Part shown: positions 55,613-64,000 of the stretch, in pieces
Layout of the letters: every line of letters starts with the position of its first letter
How positions within the stretch are numbered: position 1 is the stretch's first letter
The notes under the pieces: generated by a model
What the model was told of the DNA's origin: nothing
The model's input: only the letters and a program-made list of their open reading frames with translations
Databases searched by the model: none
Position numbers and translations under genes: made by a program
From: Balneolaceae bacterium
Lineage (GTDB): Bacteria > Bacteroidota > Rhodothermia > Balneolales > Balneolaceae
Direction of reading: 5' to 3'
Length of the DNA: 64,000 bases
NCBI GenBank assembly: GCA_018401935.1
Contig: JAGYJQ010000010.1
Coordinates: 27,705-91,704 of the forward strand

Positions 55613-56657
55613 GCCTGGAAAACATATAGTAAAGAGTGAAAGGCAGCACACCAAAGAAAAAACCTTTTTCAATCCAGCCCAAATACTCCGAACCGACCGC
55701 CTCTAACACCAAATAAACCAGATAAGCTGCGTAATAAAAAAGAAATAAGAAGGCGTCTTTTCGACTTAGATCGAAACCGGCTAGAAAAATAGGGACACAT
55801 CCTACGGCAACGGCAATCATGAATGGCATATCTAATATCAAGGCATTCCTAGACACTTCCAATACCCCTGGGGCCACTACGATTGTGAGACCAAGCGTTA
55901 GCAACACATTATATATATTACTCCCTAAGACGTTAGCTACCGCAATATCTGCATTCCCTTTTCGCGCTGCGGACATGGAGGTCGCGACTTCGGGTAATGA
56001 GGTTCCTACTGAAACGATGGTCAAGCCTACTACTAGTTCCGACATTCCTAATAATTCAGCGATGGTCACCGCGCTTCCTACCATCCAATTGGCTCCTTGC
56101 ACGATAAGGACCAGACCGGCCAGTAATATCCCTACATTTTTTGCGTAAAACCAGGCGCCTGAGGCCAGTTGAACCTCTTCTTCCTGTTCATACAATTCAC
56201 TAATGTCCACCTTGTTCTTACGCACCTGTAAAAAGGTAAATATGGAATAGGCCAGCAAACCCAGTAACAAGATACCCCCATCCATTGGGCTAAGAACTCC
56301 GTCCAATGCCAATACATACAGCCCAATACTCATTGCAATTACAATGGGAACGTCGATGCGCACAATACGCTGTTTAATATGCAACGGGGTAATGAGTCCG
56401 CTAATCCCTAAAATAAGTAAGATATTCGCTATGTTGGACCCAATGATATTGCCCAAGACCAAATCAGCAGAGTCATTCATTGCTGCTTTCAAACTAATGG
56501 CAAGTTCTGGTGCACCGGTAGCAAATGCCACTACAGTAAGTCCCATGACCATGGGAGAAACACCCCACTTGAGACCGAATCGATCGACCGCTTTTAAAAA
56601 TAATTCCGCACCAATAATGAGGCCGGCCAGTCCTACAATAAATAGTAAAAGAGTCAT
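55566..56657 (-). CDS. CaCA-family sodium/calcium antiporter
   Basis: Ten or so hydrophobic segments with two inverted alpha repeats: ATGAPELAISLKAAMNDSADLV(L)GNIIGSN and GTSLPEVATSMSAARKGNADI with VLGSN. These are the family ion-binding motifs. The start is set at 56657 (MTLLLFIVGLAGLIIGAELF); a longer frame exists to 56690 with an unlikely N-terminus. Its 3' end overlaps the GH20 gene by 47 bases on the other strand. The YrbG type exchanges Na+ or H+ for Ca2+. Confidence 0.9.
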   Translation of the reverse strand: MTLLLFIVGLAGLIIGAELFLKAVDRFGLKWGVSPMVMGLTVVAFATGAPELAISLKAAMNDSADLVLGNIIGSNIANILLILGISGLITPLHIKQRIVRIDVPIVIAMSIGLYVLALDGVLSPMDGGILLLGLLAYSIFTFLQVRKNKVDISELYEQEEEVQLASGAWFYAKNVGILLAGLVLIVQGANWMVGSAVTIAELLGMSELVVGLTIVSVGTSLPEVATSMSAARKGNADIAVANVLGSNIYNVLLTLGLTIVVAPGVLEVSRNALILDMPFMIAVAVGCVPIFLAGFDLSRKDAFLFLFYYAAYLVYLVLEAVGSEYLGWIEKGFFFGVLPFTLYYMFSRLIREGLTGLRSAGRN

Positions 56658-56805
56658 AAGTGATCTGATTAAACGGTTAACACAAAACAAATATACGAGT
56701 TTTCCAACACTCGTTAGCTAGCAATCCATATCGCCTTAATATGCAGGGAAGTTTAAATAATGAGCATCCAATGTTGCATTCATTACACTGATCATGGTTT
56801 AGTAC

Positions 56806-56835
56806 AAAAAAAAGCCCCTCCATATTGGAGAGGCT
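56806..56835 (-). terminator. Terminator after groEL
   Basis: On the minus strand AGCCTCTCC-AATAT-GGAGGGGCT forms a nine-pair stem (one T-G pair) followed by eight T's, about 65 bases beyond the groEL stop. This is a strong intrinsic terminator. Confidence 0.85.
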
Positions 56836-56900
56836 TATACTAAACGCAATGAATAGTTGCAGCAGTCTAGGCATTACTGCAAAGACGGTGACTGCTAGAT

Positions 56901-58550
56901 TTACATCATGCCACCCATGCCGCCCATACCACCCATGCCGCCCATATCTGGCATAGCAGGAGCAGAGGACTCGTCTTTTGGTTTTTCGCTTATAACCGCT
57001 TCGGTGGTCAATAATAAACCAGCTATGGAAGCAGCATTTTGCAGTGCAGTACGCGTCACTTTAGTAGGGTCAATAACCCCAGCCTTGATGAGATCTTCGT
57101 ATACACCAGTGCGAGCATTATAACCGAAAGCACCCTCGCCGTCAAGAACTTTTTGTACTACAATAGCTCCTTCTACACCAGCATTGTTGGATATTGTTCG
57201 TAGAGGTGCTTCAATAGCACGACGCACGATTTGGAATCCAACCGCTTGATCTTCATTTACGGCTTTTAGGCCTTCTAGAACACCCGCAGTACGAAGTAAT
57301 GCCACTCCACCACCAGGAACAATTCCTTCTTCCACAGCGGCACGCGTTGCGTGTAGGGCATCTTCGACCCGAGCTTTTTTCTCTTTCATTTCAACTTCTG
57401 AAGCCGCGCCAATGTAAAGTACCGCAACACCACCACTTAACTTCGCTAGTCGCTCTTGTAATTTTTCGCGATCGTAGTCAGAAGTAGTAGTTTCGATCTG
57501 AGAACGGATTTGATTCACACGAGCTTGGATATCACCCTCTTGACCAGCGCCATCCACAATAGTCGTGTTATCTTTGTCGATACTAATGCGAGCAGCTTGG
57601 CCTAGATAGTCTAGGGTAGCGTTCTCAAGTTTGTATCCACGCTCTTCAGAAATTACCGTACCACCGGTTAGAATGGCGATGTCTTCAAGCATAGCTTTTC
57701 GACGGTCACCAAAACCAGGAGCTTTTACGGCTGCAATTTTTAAGCTACCTCGTAATTTGTTCACTACCAGTGTAGCAAGTGCTTCGCCTTCTACATCTTC
57801 GGCAATAATTAATAGCGGTTTGCCAGACTGAACTACTTTCTCAAGGATAGGAAGTAAGTCCTTCATATTCGAAATTTTCTTATCAAAAATTAAGATGTAA
57901 GGATCTTCTAATTCAGTCGTCATTTTCTCGGAATCCGTCACGAAGTAAGGAGAGAGGTACCCACGATCGAACTGCATACCTTCTACCGTTTCTAGGTAGG
58001 TTTCAGTTCCTTTTGCTTCTTCCACGGTAATAACTCCATCTTTACCCACTTTTTCCATAGCGTCGGCAATAAGATTACCAATGAACTCATCATTGTTAGC
58101 TGAAATGGTTCCAACCTGAGCAATCTCGTTGCGATCGTCAATGTCGCGAGAAAGCTCTTTTAGTCCTGCCACAATGGCTTCAACTGCTTGGTCTATCCCA
58201 CGCTTAAGGTCCATAGGGTTTGCTCCTGCAGTAACATTTTTTAGACCTGCTGTTACAATAGCTTGCGCTAATACCGTTGCAGTAGTTGTACCATCACCTG
58301 CATTATCGCTGGTTCGGGAAGCAACTTCTTTCACCATTTGAGCACCCATGTTTTCAACTTTGTCGCTCAATTCTATTTCTTTTGCAACGGTTACTCCATC
58401 TTTGGTCACTGTAGGTGCACCAAAAGATTTTTCAATAACTACGTTACGTCCTCTGGGGCCGAGGGTTACTTTAACCGCATCGGCAAGTTTGTCAACGCCA
58501 CGCTTTAGAGCATCGCGGGCTTCGATATCATAATGAACTAACTTTGACAT
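56901..58550 (-). CDS. groEL: Chaperonin GroEL
   Basis: Hsp60 chaperonin that folds proteins with Gro[23 protein letters not shown] and [15 protein letters not shown] are signature blocks, and the C-terminus is the usual GGM repeat tail ([14 protein letters not shown]). 549 residues, full length. It follows groES by 42 bases in one operon. Confidence 0.99.
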   Translation of the reverse strand: MSKLVHYDIEARDALKRGVDKLADAVKVTLGPRGRNVVIEKSFGAPTVTKDGVTVAKEIELSDKVENMGAQMVKEVASRTSDNAGDGTTTATVLAQAIVTAGLKNVTAGANPMDLKRGIDQAVEAIVAGLKELSRDIDDRNEIAQVGTISANNDEFIGNLIADAMEKVGKDGVITVEEAKGTETYLETVEGMQFDRGYLSPYFVTDSEKMTTELEDPYILIFDKKISNMKDLLPILEKVVQSGKPLLIIAEDVEGEALATLVVNKLRGSLKIAAVKAPGFGDRRKAMLEDIAILTGGTVISEERGYKLENATLDYLGQAARISIDKDNTTIVDGAGQEGDIQARVNQIRSQIETTTSDYDREKLQERLAKLSGGVAVLYIGAASEVEMKEKKARVEDALHATRAAVEEGIVPGGGVALLRTAGVLEGLKAVNEDQAVGFQIVRRAIEAPLRTISNNAGVEGAIVVQKVLDGEGAFGYNARTGVYEDLIKAGVIDPTKVTRTALQNAASIAGLLLTTEAVISEKPKDESSAPAMPDMGGMGGMGGMGGMM

Positions 58551-58592
58551 TTCTTTCTTTAGATTAGATGATTAAAAATTATTTAACAGGAA

Positions 58593-58880
58593 TTATGAGA
58601 GGATACCAACGATATCCGACTCACGCATGATGAGGTATTCATTACCATCGATGGTAACTTCGGTGCCGGCATACTTACCGTAGAGTACTTTGTCTCCTTC
58701 ACTTACCGTCATATCTACTTTGGTACCGTTTTCCACTTTACCTGGACCAACAGCTATCACGGTTCCTTGTTGAGGTTTCTCTTTAGCGGTATCTGGAATG
58801 TAAAGACCAGAGCTGGTTACTTCTTCAGCTACATCGGCTTGGATCAGTACACGATCTCCTAAAGGTTTAATGCTAGCCAT
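58593..58880 (-). CDS. groES: Co-chaperonin GroES
   Basis: 95-residue Hsp10. The start [14 protein letters not shown], the mobile loop [20 protein letters not shown] and the YGKYAGTEV block are typical. An AAGGAG site (58890-58895) precedes the ATG by nine bases. No CIRCE (HrcA) inverted repeat is seen upstream in 58881-59019. Confidence 0.98.
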   Translation of the reverse strand: MASIKPLGDRVLIQADVAEEVTSSGLYIPDTAKEKPQQGTVIAVGPGKVENGTKVDMTVSEGDKVLYGKYAGTEVTIDGNEYLIMRESDIVGILS

Positions 58881-58889
58881 AAGGTATGA

Positions 58890-58895
58890 CTCCTT
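58890..58895 (-). promoter_or_regulatory. Ribosome-binding site of groES
   Basis: AAGGAG on the minus strand, nine bases before the groES ATG; one of the clearer Shine-Dalgarno sites in the window. Confidence 0.7.
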
Positions 58896-59019
58896 GATAT
58901 TAGTTTAGTTATTGGTTTAAATACGTTTTGCAAGCTGCATAGGTTCTTCCTTAAAATTGAAAGCCACCTTGTGCTTACGTTTATTTGCTTTGATTCAATG
59001 CAAAACCCGTACCAAAGCC

Positions 59020-59871
59020 CTAATCAAGATCATACGCTTCTAAATAAGCCGCAAACTCTGCATAAATGTCAGGTGTCCATTCCTCGGCTCGAACATCTAA
59101 GTCAAATTGTGAACAATCAATTCCTTGAATCATGGATTTTAGAGCGTTACTGAGCTTTTTTCTTCGCTGGTTAAAAGCCGTTCGCACAACGGCTTTGAGC
59201 ATTTTGTCGGAACTGGCTAATGACGGCTTGTCAAAATGTACGTACACCATGGCACTGGTAACTTTTGGTGGTGGGCTAAAGGAACCTGGTTTCACGTCAA
59301 AAAGATATTCCGGACTACTCATGAGTTGAGTTTGCACACTTAAAATGCCATAGTCTTTGGTCCGCGGAACAGCAACCAGACGCTGAGCAACTTCCTTTTG
59401 CATCATCAATAAAGCGCCAGCTAATCTACTTCTATGCTCTAAAAGACCAAATAAAATAGGGCTGGTGATATAATATGGTAGATTTCCGATAACAAAATTT
59501 TTAGACTTTGCCACTTCCCGATCTGCATCAACCCGATCTGTATCAACCCGATCTGCATCAACCCGATCTGCATCTAGCTGCTGAGGAATGAGCTCCTGTA
59601 AATTTACCTTCAGTATATCCTGCTGATGAATAAGCACCCCTTTAAACCGCTCATTGAGCACAGCCACCGCTTCCGCATCCACCTCAACCAACTCCAGCCG
59701 AGGGTAACGTGGCCAAAGATACTGCGTCAGAGCCCCTGTCCCCGGACCAATTTCAAGCACCCAGTCATTCGGACTAGCTGGAAAAGCTGTAACTATATTG
59801 CTGAGCACATTCTTATCGGTGAGAAAGTGCTGACCCAGGCGTTTTTTGGTTCTAAATCGATCCGTACTCAT
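59020..59871 (-). CDS. rsmA: 16S rRNA dimethyladenosine methyltransferase RsmA (KsgA)
   Basis: Dimethylates two adjacent adenines near the 3' end of 16S rRNA. SAM motif EIGPGTGALTQYL, the catalytic NLPYYITSPILF and FKVGSFSPPPKV-like PGSFSPPPKVTSAMV are present. Unusually, four Asp-Ala-Asp-Arg-Val-like units (encoded by a 15-bp repeat, 59519-59578) are inserted just before the NLPYY motif, near residues 98-118, in a variable loop of the fold. The frame stays intact. It is convergent to or independent of its neighbours. Confidence 0.94.
   Translation of the reverse strand: MSTDRFRTKKRLGQHFLTDKNVLSNIVTAFPASPNDWVLEIGPGTGALTQYLWPRYPRLELVEVDAEAVAVLNERFKGVLIHQQDILKVNLQELIPQQLDADRVDADRVDTDRVDADREVAKSKNFVIGNLPYYITSPILFGLLEHRSRLAGALLMMQKEVAQRLVAVPRTKDYGILSVQTQLMSSPEYLFDVKPGSFSPPPKVTSAMVYVHFDKPSLASSDKMLKAVVRTAFNQRRKKLSNALKSMIQGIDCSQFDLDVRAEEWTPDIYAEFAAYLEAYDLD
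59519..59578. repeat. 15-bp tandem repeat, 4 copies, inside rsmA
   Basis: Units CGATCTGCATCAACC at 59519, 59534 (CTG followed by T), 59549 and a diverged copy at 59564. On the coding strand they encode Asp-Ala/Thr-Asp-Arg-Val units. Tandem units of a multiple of three keep the frame. Confidence 0.93.
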
Positions 59872-59890
59872 GCCATAAGGTACGCATTAC

Positions 59891-60856
59891 TTAACTAAGG
59901 GTGCGGATAGTAAGCATAGGTTTTTTACTATGTCGCGCAACCTGTTCGGTGGTCGAGCCTATGAGTATCCGTGCTAATCCCGTGCGACCATGCGTACTCA
60001 TCACTAGTATGTCACCGTATTCATCCACATAATCCACGATTTCGTGATGCGCCGACACACCTTTTTTGATAACCGTTTCAAGGTCTACCCGGATATCTGG
60101 GTGTATAGCAGACACCAACTCATCTCTAAACACAACGCCCGATCTACGAAGATGAAACGCTGGCTCATTCTCTTCGATATAATCACTCAAGCCCGTCATC
60201 ATACTTTCATACACGCCCTGCTCATCGATATTTACCGGCACATAAGGCATCATATCGCTACCCGCCGAGTAAAGCTCAATCACATTCAAGAGCACAATTT
60301 TAGCCTCAAACTCCTTAGCAAGCTCAAAGGCCGCCCGCAATGCCTGCATGGAACGTTCTGAGAAATCGATAGGAACCACAATACTGGAAAAATTATGCAC
60401 CGAATGCTCTTTAGGAATAGTGAGCACGGGCACCTTAGAATGACGAATCACCTTCTCAGTAGTACCACCCAGCAAATGCATAGAATCATCCGCGCCGTGG
60501 GTAGCCATTACGACTAAATCGTAGCGACCACTATTGGCCACCGTATAAATTCCCTCCGAAGGCTTTCGTTCAATTTGTGTAATCGTTGTTCCTACATGCT
60601 CCTTTTTTATATGAGCTTTGGCTAGGGCCTCCAAATTATTCTTGGCCTGCTCCAAGGAATGAGGGTACAGATCCTTTTCAATAGAAAAAGGCACCCCCAA
60701 AGGATCCATAGAATCGTGAAAATACTTCATCATTGGTACCGCATGCATGAGATCTACGGTGGATCCAAAATAATCCACCAACACCCCAGCCGCCTTTACT
60801 GCTAGTTCGGCCGATTCTGAAAAATCAGTAGGCACTAATATTCTTGAAATTTTCAT
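59891..60856 (-). CDS. Universal stress protein with two UspA domains
   Basis: Two tandem UspA folds (residues ~1-150 and ~155-321). The second has the ATP-binding pattern G-x2-G-x9-G-S/T (STHGRTGLARILIGSTTEQVA); in the first the pattern is degenerate (GADDSMHLLGGTTEK). USPs are stress-induced ATP- or nucleotide-binding proteins of mixed function. A strong Shine-Dalgarno (AAAGGAGGG) precedes the ATG. Confidence 0.93.
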   Translation of the reverse strand: MKISRILVPTDFSESAELAVKAAGVLVDYFGSTVDLMHAVPMMKYFHDSMDPLGVPFSIEKDLYPHSLEQAKNNLEALAKAHIKKEHVGTTITQIERKPSEGIYTVANSGRYDLVVMATHGADDSMHLLGGTTEKVIRHSKVPVLTIPKEHSVHNFSSIVVPIDFSERSMQALRAAFELAKEFEAKIVLLNVIELYSAGSDMMPYVPVNIDEQGVYESMMTGLSDYIEENEPAFHLRRSGVVFRDELVSAIHPDIRVDLETVIKKGVSAHHEIVDYVDEYGDILVMSTHGRTGLARILIGSTTEQVARHSKKPMLTIRTLS

Positions 60857-60984
60857 GACAACCCTCCTTTATTTTATTGAACACTAGCCCGGTCTCTTTA
60901 ACCAGGCTCTATCCTTAAAATAGCAGAACGTGTGAATTTTCTATGAACCCACGCACATTTTTTTCTATTCCAAACCACTACTTT

Positions 60985-61024
60985 CCGGTTGATGTATCCG
61001 CTGCCCGGTTGATGTATCCGCTGC
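60985..61024. repeat. Two direct copies of a 20-bp unit
   Basis: CCGGTTGATGTATCCGCTGC is repeated exactly at 60985-61004 and 61005-61024 in the gap between the USP gene and the DUF368 remnant. No function is evident. Confidence 0.9.
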
Positions 61025-61061
61025 CTTGGGTAAACCCCAGCGATTCAAAAAATAGACTACC

Positions 61062-62227
61062 TCATCGAAGCCGTTCCAAACCCGCCACCAACAATAAGCC
61101 CATCAATATGCTTGTAAAGCCCATCCAACGATTAGGTTCACTGGTAGCATCAGGCCAATAAGGTGTGGAAGAAATAAGTTTACGCTTAACCGTTTCGACC
61201 AGAACCACGGCTTCAGGAGTTCCCTGCATAGACTCCTGGGTAGATGGCTCCTCGTCAACCAGAGAGGATTCCATTGGGGCAGGTACCACCCTCTTATATT
61301 CCGGTAATGCAGGGGCTTCATCGCCAATACCTGGTAAATCTTGGACGGCCGGGTCATCCGCCAGCATCACTTCAACCTCGCGAACCTGCTCAATATACTC
61401 TCTGTCCTGGAAATGGCCAGATAACCAGCAAGGAACCCAATAAAAACCAATAATACCGACAAAGTAGCCCGATGATAGCGTGCCAAAAGCCACGATAACA
61501 CCCTAGAAAAAAGCGCTAAACCAACTACCGCACCTACAATAAAAGGTAAGAGCGCCCAAAATCCTTCCATCGTCTCTGGCCCACCTAGTTTGCCGATGTT
61601 ACTCAATACAAAATCATACTTACGCATAATCAACAGCAGATAAGAGCCCGATATACCGGGTAAGATCATCGCCGTTATGGCTACCACGCCACTAAAAAAA
61701 ACAAACAGAGGATGTTCGGGCGTTTGAGTAGGTACTAATTGGACTACCCAGAGCCCAATAGCTGTTCCCACCACAATAAATACCACCATACTTAGGTGAC
61801 GCTGTTCTATGGCTTTCACTAGTACGTAAATGGAGCCGAGTATAAGACCAAAAAAGAGCCCAAACACGATTTCTGGATGGCTAAACATATACACTTGAAG
61901 GGGTACAATTTTGGTAAAGAAGGCAAGAGCTGTAGCAATTCCCGAAAACAACATGACCAAAAATAACAAATGAATTTGGCCCACAGCTTTTGCCAAACGC
62001 AAAGAAAAAACATCTTTTAAAACGGCTCCATCCACACTTTTTATAGCGGACAAAAGCCGCTCATAAATTCCTAAAATAAGCGCCATGGTCCCCCCACTCA
62101 CGCCCGGAACCACATCAGCCGAGCCCATTAAAAATCCCTTTAACCAGAGCATGGGGAATTCTTTTAGTGAACTTTGGTCTTTTTCTGAGGAGTCTGTAGA
62201 TGGATGGTTTTTAGCTTCTTGAGCCAT
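61062..62227 (-). pseudogene. DUF368 undecaprenyl-phosphate translocase-like gene, frameshifted near its 3' part
   Basis: The first frame (start 62227) encodes the DUF368 signature MGSADVVPGVSGGTMALILGIYERL and seven or eight transmembrane helices, then stops early at 61367. From about 61404-61426 another frame continues to 61062 with the family's expected end: DREYIEQVREVEVML, a proline-rich loop and a last helix WMGFTSILMGLLLVAGLERL. In the break the IWPF and QDREYI segments sit in different frames, as if one or two bases were lost or gained. DUF368 members (PopT) move undecaprenyl phosphate across the membrane. A sequencing error, pseudogene or frameshift read-through are all possible. Confidence 0.75.
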
Positions 62228-62241
62228 AAATGTACCTGCGG

Positions 62242-62916
62242 TTATTCTTTCCAGCCTTTTTGGCCAATTAGTGGAACAAAGGCAAACCCTTCAAACTCTT
62301 CCTGGGCATATTCCTCCTCTGAATGGCGAGTAATACGCACCATTTTTTGTTCGGTATTACTTCCTACGGGAATGATCAATCGGCCTCCGATATGTAGTTG
62401 CCGAATAAGATCATCCGGCACCACAGGGGCACCCGCAGTAACAACGATACCATGATAGGGAGCATAGGTAGACCAACCCAAGGTCCCATCACCACATTTG
62501 AGTTGGGGCCGGTACCCTAAATCACGTAAGGCCTCTTTAGCACGGTGGTACAACTCATTATGACGCTCCACACTATAAACCTGCGCTTTAAGTTCGCATA
62601 ACACCATACACTGATAACCAGAACCCGTTCCAATTTCTAAGATTTTATCCCCCGGTTTTACCCCTAAGAGTTCGGTTTGCTTGGCAACCGTGAAGGGTTG
62701 AGAAATAGTTTGCCCTAAACCAATGGGTAAGGCAGAATCCTCATATGCTCGATGATGAAGAGCGGTATCGATTAGAATATGACGGGGTAATGATCCTATG
62801 GCGTTAAGAACCATAGGATCTTGAATTCCTTTTTCAACCAGCTGTTCGACCAGTCGTTGGCGCGGTTTGGCAAATCTTCGATCTAACATGGCGAAAGTAT
62901 AGCTATAACTGCGCAC
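62242..62916 (-). CDS. pcm: Protein-L-isoaspartate O-methyltransferase
   Basis: Repairs isoaspartate in aged proteins using SAM. The SAM motif ILEIGTGSGYQCMVL, the GLGQTISQPFTVAKQTELL substrate block and the IVVTAGAPVVPDDL block identify the PCMT family. 224 residues, full length. The stop is 14 bases before the DUF368 gene start, so they may be one transcript. Confidence 0.95.
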   Translation of the reverse strand: MRSYSYTFAMLDRRFAKPRQRLVEQLVEKGIQDPMVLNAIGSLPRHILIDTALHHRAYEDSALPIGLGQTISQPFTVAKQTELLGVKPGDKILEIGTGSGYQCMVLCELKAQVYSVERHNELYHRAKEALRDLGYRPQLKCGDGTLGWSTYAPYHGIVVTAGAPVVPDDLIRQLHIGGRLIIPVGSNTEQKMVRITRHSEEEYAQEEFEGFAFVPLIGQKGWKE

Positions 62917-63036
62917 ATTTGGTATAAAAACTATCGCAATTATCGAATAAATCTATGAGCAAATGCTCAATTTAATTCCGTTCTAAATCAATAAAGCTCT
63001 ACTTTTAGGCTCATAAATAATCTATAACTTGCCTAC

Positions 63037-63813
63037 GTGGAAAATACGGAACTTTTTACTGCTACTTCTTTTTTTCAAGAGCCCCTTGTTCAAGTCTTCA
63101 ACTATGCCATGATCACTGCCTTAGCGACAGGACTTGGCGCCCTACCGTTTTTTTTCATAAAGAATATCTCCAACAGTTTTTTGGCCAAATCCAACGCCCT
63201 CGCAGGTGGACTTATGCTTTCGGCCAGTTTCAATCTTATTTTTGAGGGCTATAAAATTGCTGAATGGATGACTATCGCTGGCATGTTTGCTGGGTTACTT
63301 TTAGTGGTTCTCTCGAATAAATGGATGAAGAACAGCTCACATGTAGAAATCGGAGATCTGGTCGGGGCGAGCACCAAGAAAATGCTACTTTTTCTCGGCA
63401 TTATGACTATTCATTCGTTCGCCGAGGGTATTAGCGTAGGCGTTTCTTTTGCGAACACAATGGAATTTGGGATCTTCATTGCTATTGCCATTGCCGTTCA
63501 CAATATCCCTGAAGGACTCGCGATTAGCCTTGTCATGATACCTAAAGGCACCTCCCCCATTAAAGCCGTTTGGTGGAGTATTTTTTCCAGCCTCCCTCAA
63601 CCACTTATGGCCGTTCCCGCCTTTTTATTTGTGGAACAATTCCAAGCTTATCTACCCTTTGGTCTTGGATTAGCCGCCGGCGCTATGATATGGATGGTCT
63701 TTGCAGAACTTATCCCAGAGTCACTAGAACATTCCGATGGAGCTACCGTCGCTTGGTGGATAAGTTTAGCCATTATGGCTATGGCAGGCTTCCAAATACT
63801 CATCGCCCATTAA
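63037..63813 (+). CDS. ZIP-family metal transporter
   Basis: A membrane protein with about eight segments. The ZIP metal-binding helices are clear: MTIHSFAEGISVGVSFA and VHNIPEGLAISLVM, each with the His and Glu ligands of the conserved bimetal site. It is likely a zinc or iron/manganese uptake protein; the metal cannot be read. The start is GTG at 63037; the first in-frame ATG would delete the first helix. Divergent from pcm. Confidence 0.92.
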   Translation: MENTELFTATSFFQEPLVQVFNYAMITALATGLGALPFFFIKNISNSFLAKSNALAGGLMLSASFNLIFEGYKIAEWMTIAGMFAGLLLVVLSNKWMKNSSHVEIGDLVGASTKKMLLFLGIMTIHSFAEGISVGVSFANTMEFGIFIAIAIAVHNIPEGLAISLVMIPKGTSPIKAVWWSIFSSLPQPLMAVPAFLFVEQFQAYLPFGLGLAAGAMIWMVFAELIPESLEHSDGATVAWWISLAIMAMAGFQILIAH

Positions 63814-63976
63814 CGCCTAATTTATTAGATGTTTGGCTACTATTGGGAACGATATGTAGTCACATTTTTTTACACATACTCAAATTGCTCTTAATGTTTT
63901 TTTGCAATCGAGCATTTGAATTAACTGTATTTTAGCCATGCTGAATACGAAATGAGTACAAGATAATAGAAGTAAG

Positions 63977-64000
63977 ATGATAAGCACCGAAATAAGTGCC
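63977..64000 (+). other. Possible gene start cut by the window edge
   Basis: An ATG at 63977 opens a frame (ATG ATA AGC ACC GAA ...) that runs to the end of the window without a stop. It has only eight codons, so a coding call is very weak. The rest of 63814-64000 shows no gene. Confidence 0.15.

Noticed and set aside
58881..59019. CIRCE (HrcA) control of groESL
   Set aside because: No TTAGCACTC-N9-GAGTGCTAA inverted repeat was found in the upstream region.
60044..60361. 105-codon plus-strand frame inside the universal stress protein gene
   Set aside because: Shadow frame of a clear two-domain USP; unlikely composition (His/Arg rich).

Overview
The window looks like a chromosomal segment of an aerobic, Gram-negative, menaquinone-using heterotroph of the Bacteroidota / Rhodothermota / Balneolota group. 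The reasons are the gene types (sdhCAB with a single large cytochrome b anchor subunit, Bacteroidota-style ketol-acid reductoisomerase, DUF1460 amidase, GH20 secreted hexosaminidase, ligase-associated repair genes, menG), the A/T-rich start regions with few strong Shine-Dalgarno sites, and several lipoproteins. Species cannot be fixed from sequence reading alone. No rRNA, tRNA, CRISPR array, transposase or phage gene was recognised, and no gene-free stretch exceeds about 300 bases.

Layout. 1-2.5 kb: end of ilvN, then ilvC and ilvA (branched-chain amino acids). 2.6-6.0 kb: succinate dehydrogenase sdhCAB on the minus strand. 6.2-13.2 kb: YigZ-like protein, secreted LolA-like protein, cobalamin adenosyltransferase, an SGNH-hydrolase/TPR membrane protein, a GlmM reading frame fused to a lipoprotein-type DUF1460 amidase, and msrB. 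13.3-15.8 kb: SxtJ-like / DUF5989-like / carbamoyltransferase trio. 16-20.3 kb: yicC-gmk-rpoZ-coaBC housekeeping operon plus a lipase pair. 20.4-25.5 kb: minus-strand genes surE, panB, fabZ, menG, a histidine phosphatase, a membrane protein and comF. 25.6-32.9 kb: a rodZ-like gene broken by an in-frame TGA, ligA, alanine dehydrogenase, acs.

33-48 kb is the most interesting part. The four ligase-associated repair genes (Lhr-type helicase, PdeM-type phosphoesterase, metallo-beta-lactamase-fold exonuclease, ATP-dependent ligase) are present but split into two pairs. Between the pairs lies an island with a small membrane protein, an ECF-type sigma factor, a 67-aa lipoprotein, a secreted TPR-CHAT (caspase-like) protease, a membrane-anchored anti-sigma-like TPR protein, a thioredoxin-fold lipoprotein and oxyR. 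A near-identical 33-bp promoter-like element (29 of 33 bases the same) lies upstream of both the lipoprotein/CHAT genes and the anti-sigma-like gene, on opposite strands. I infer a self-contained envelope signalling circuit: sigma factor, TPR anti-sigma and CHAT protease.

48-64 kb: RND efflux adaptor and pump, an AlkA-like glycosylase, GH20 hexosaminidase, CaCA antiporter, groESL, rsmA (with an in-frame repeat), a universal stress protein, a frameshifted DUF368 gene, pcm and a ZIP metal transporter.

Three reading frames look irregular: the GlmM-DUF1460 read-through fusion, the rodZ nonsense codon and the DUF368 frameshift. They may be real or assembly errors. Raw-read checks would settle that.
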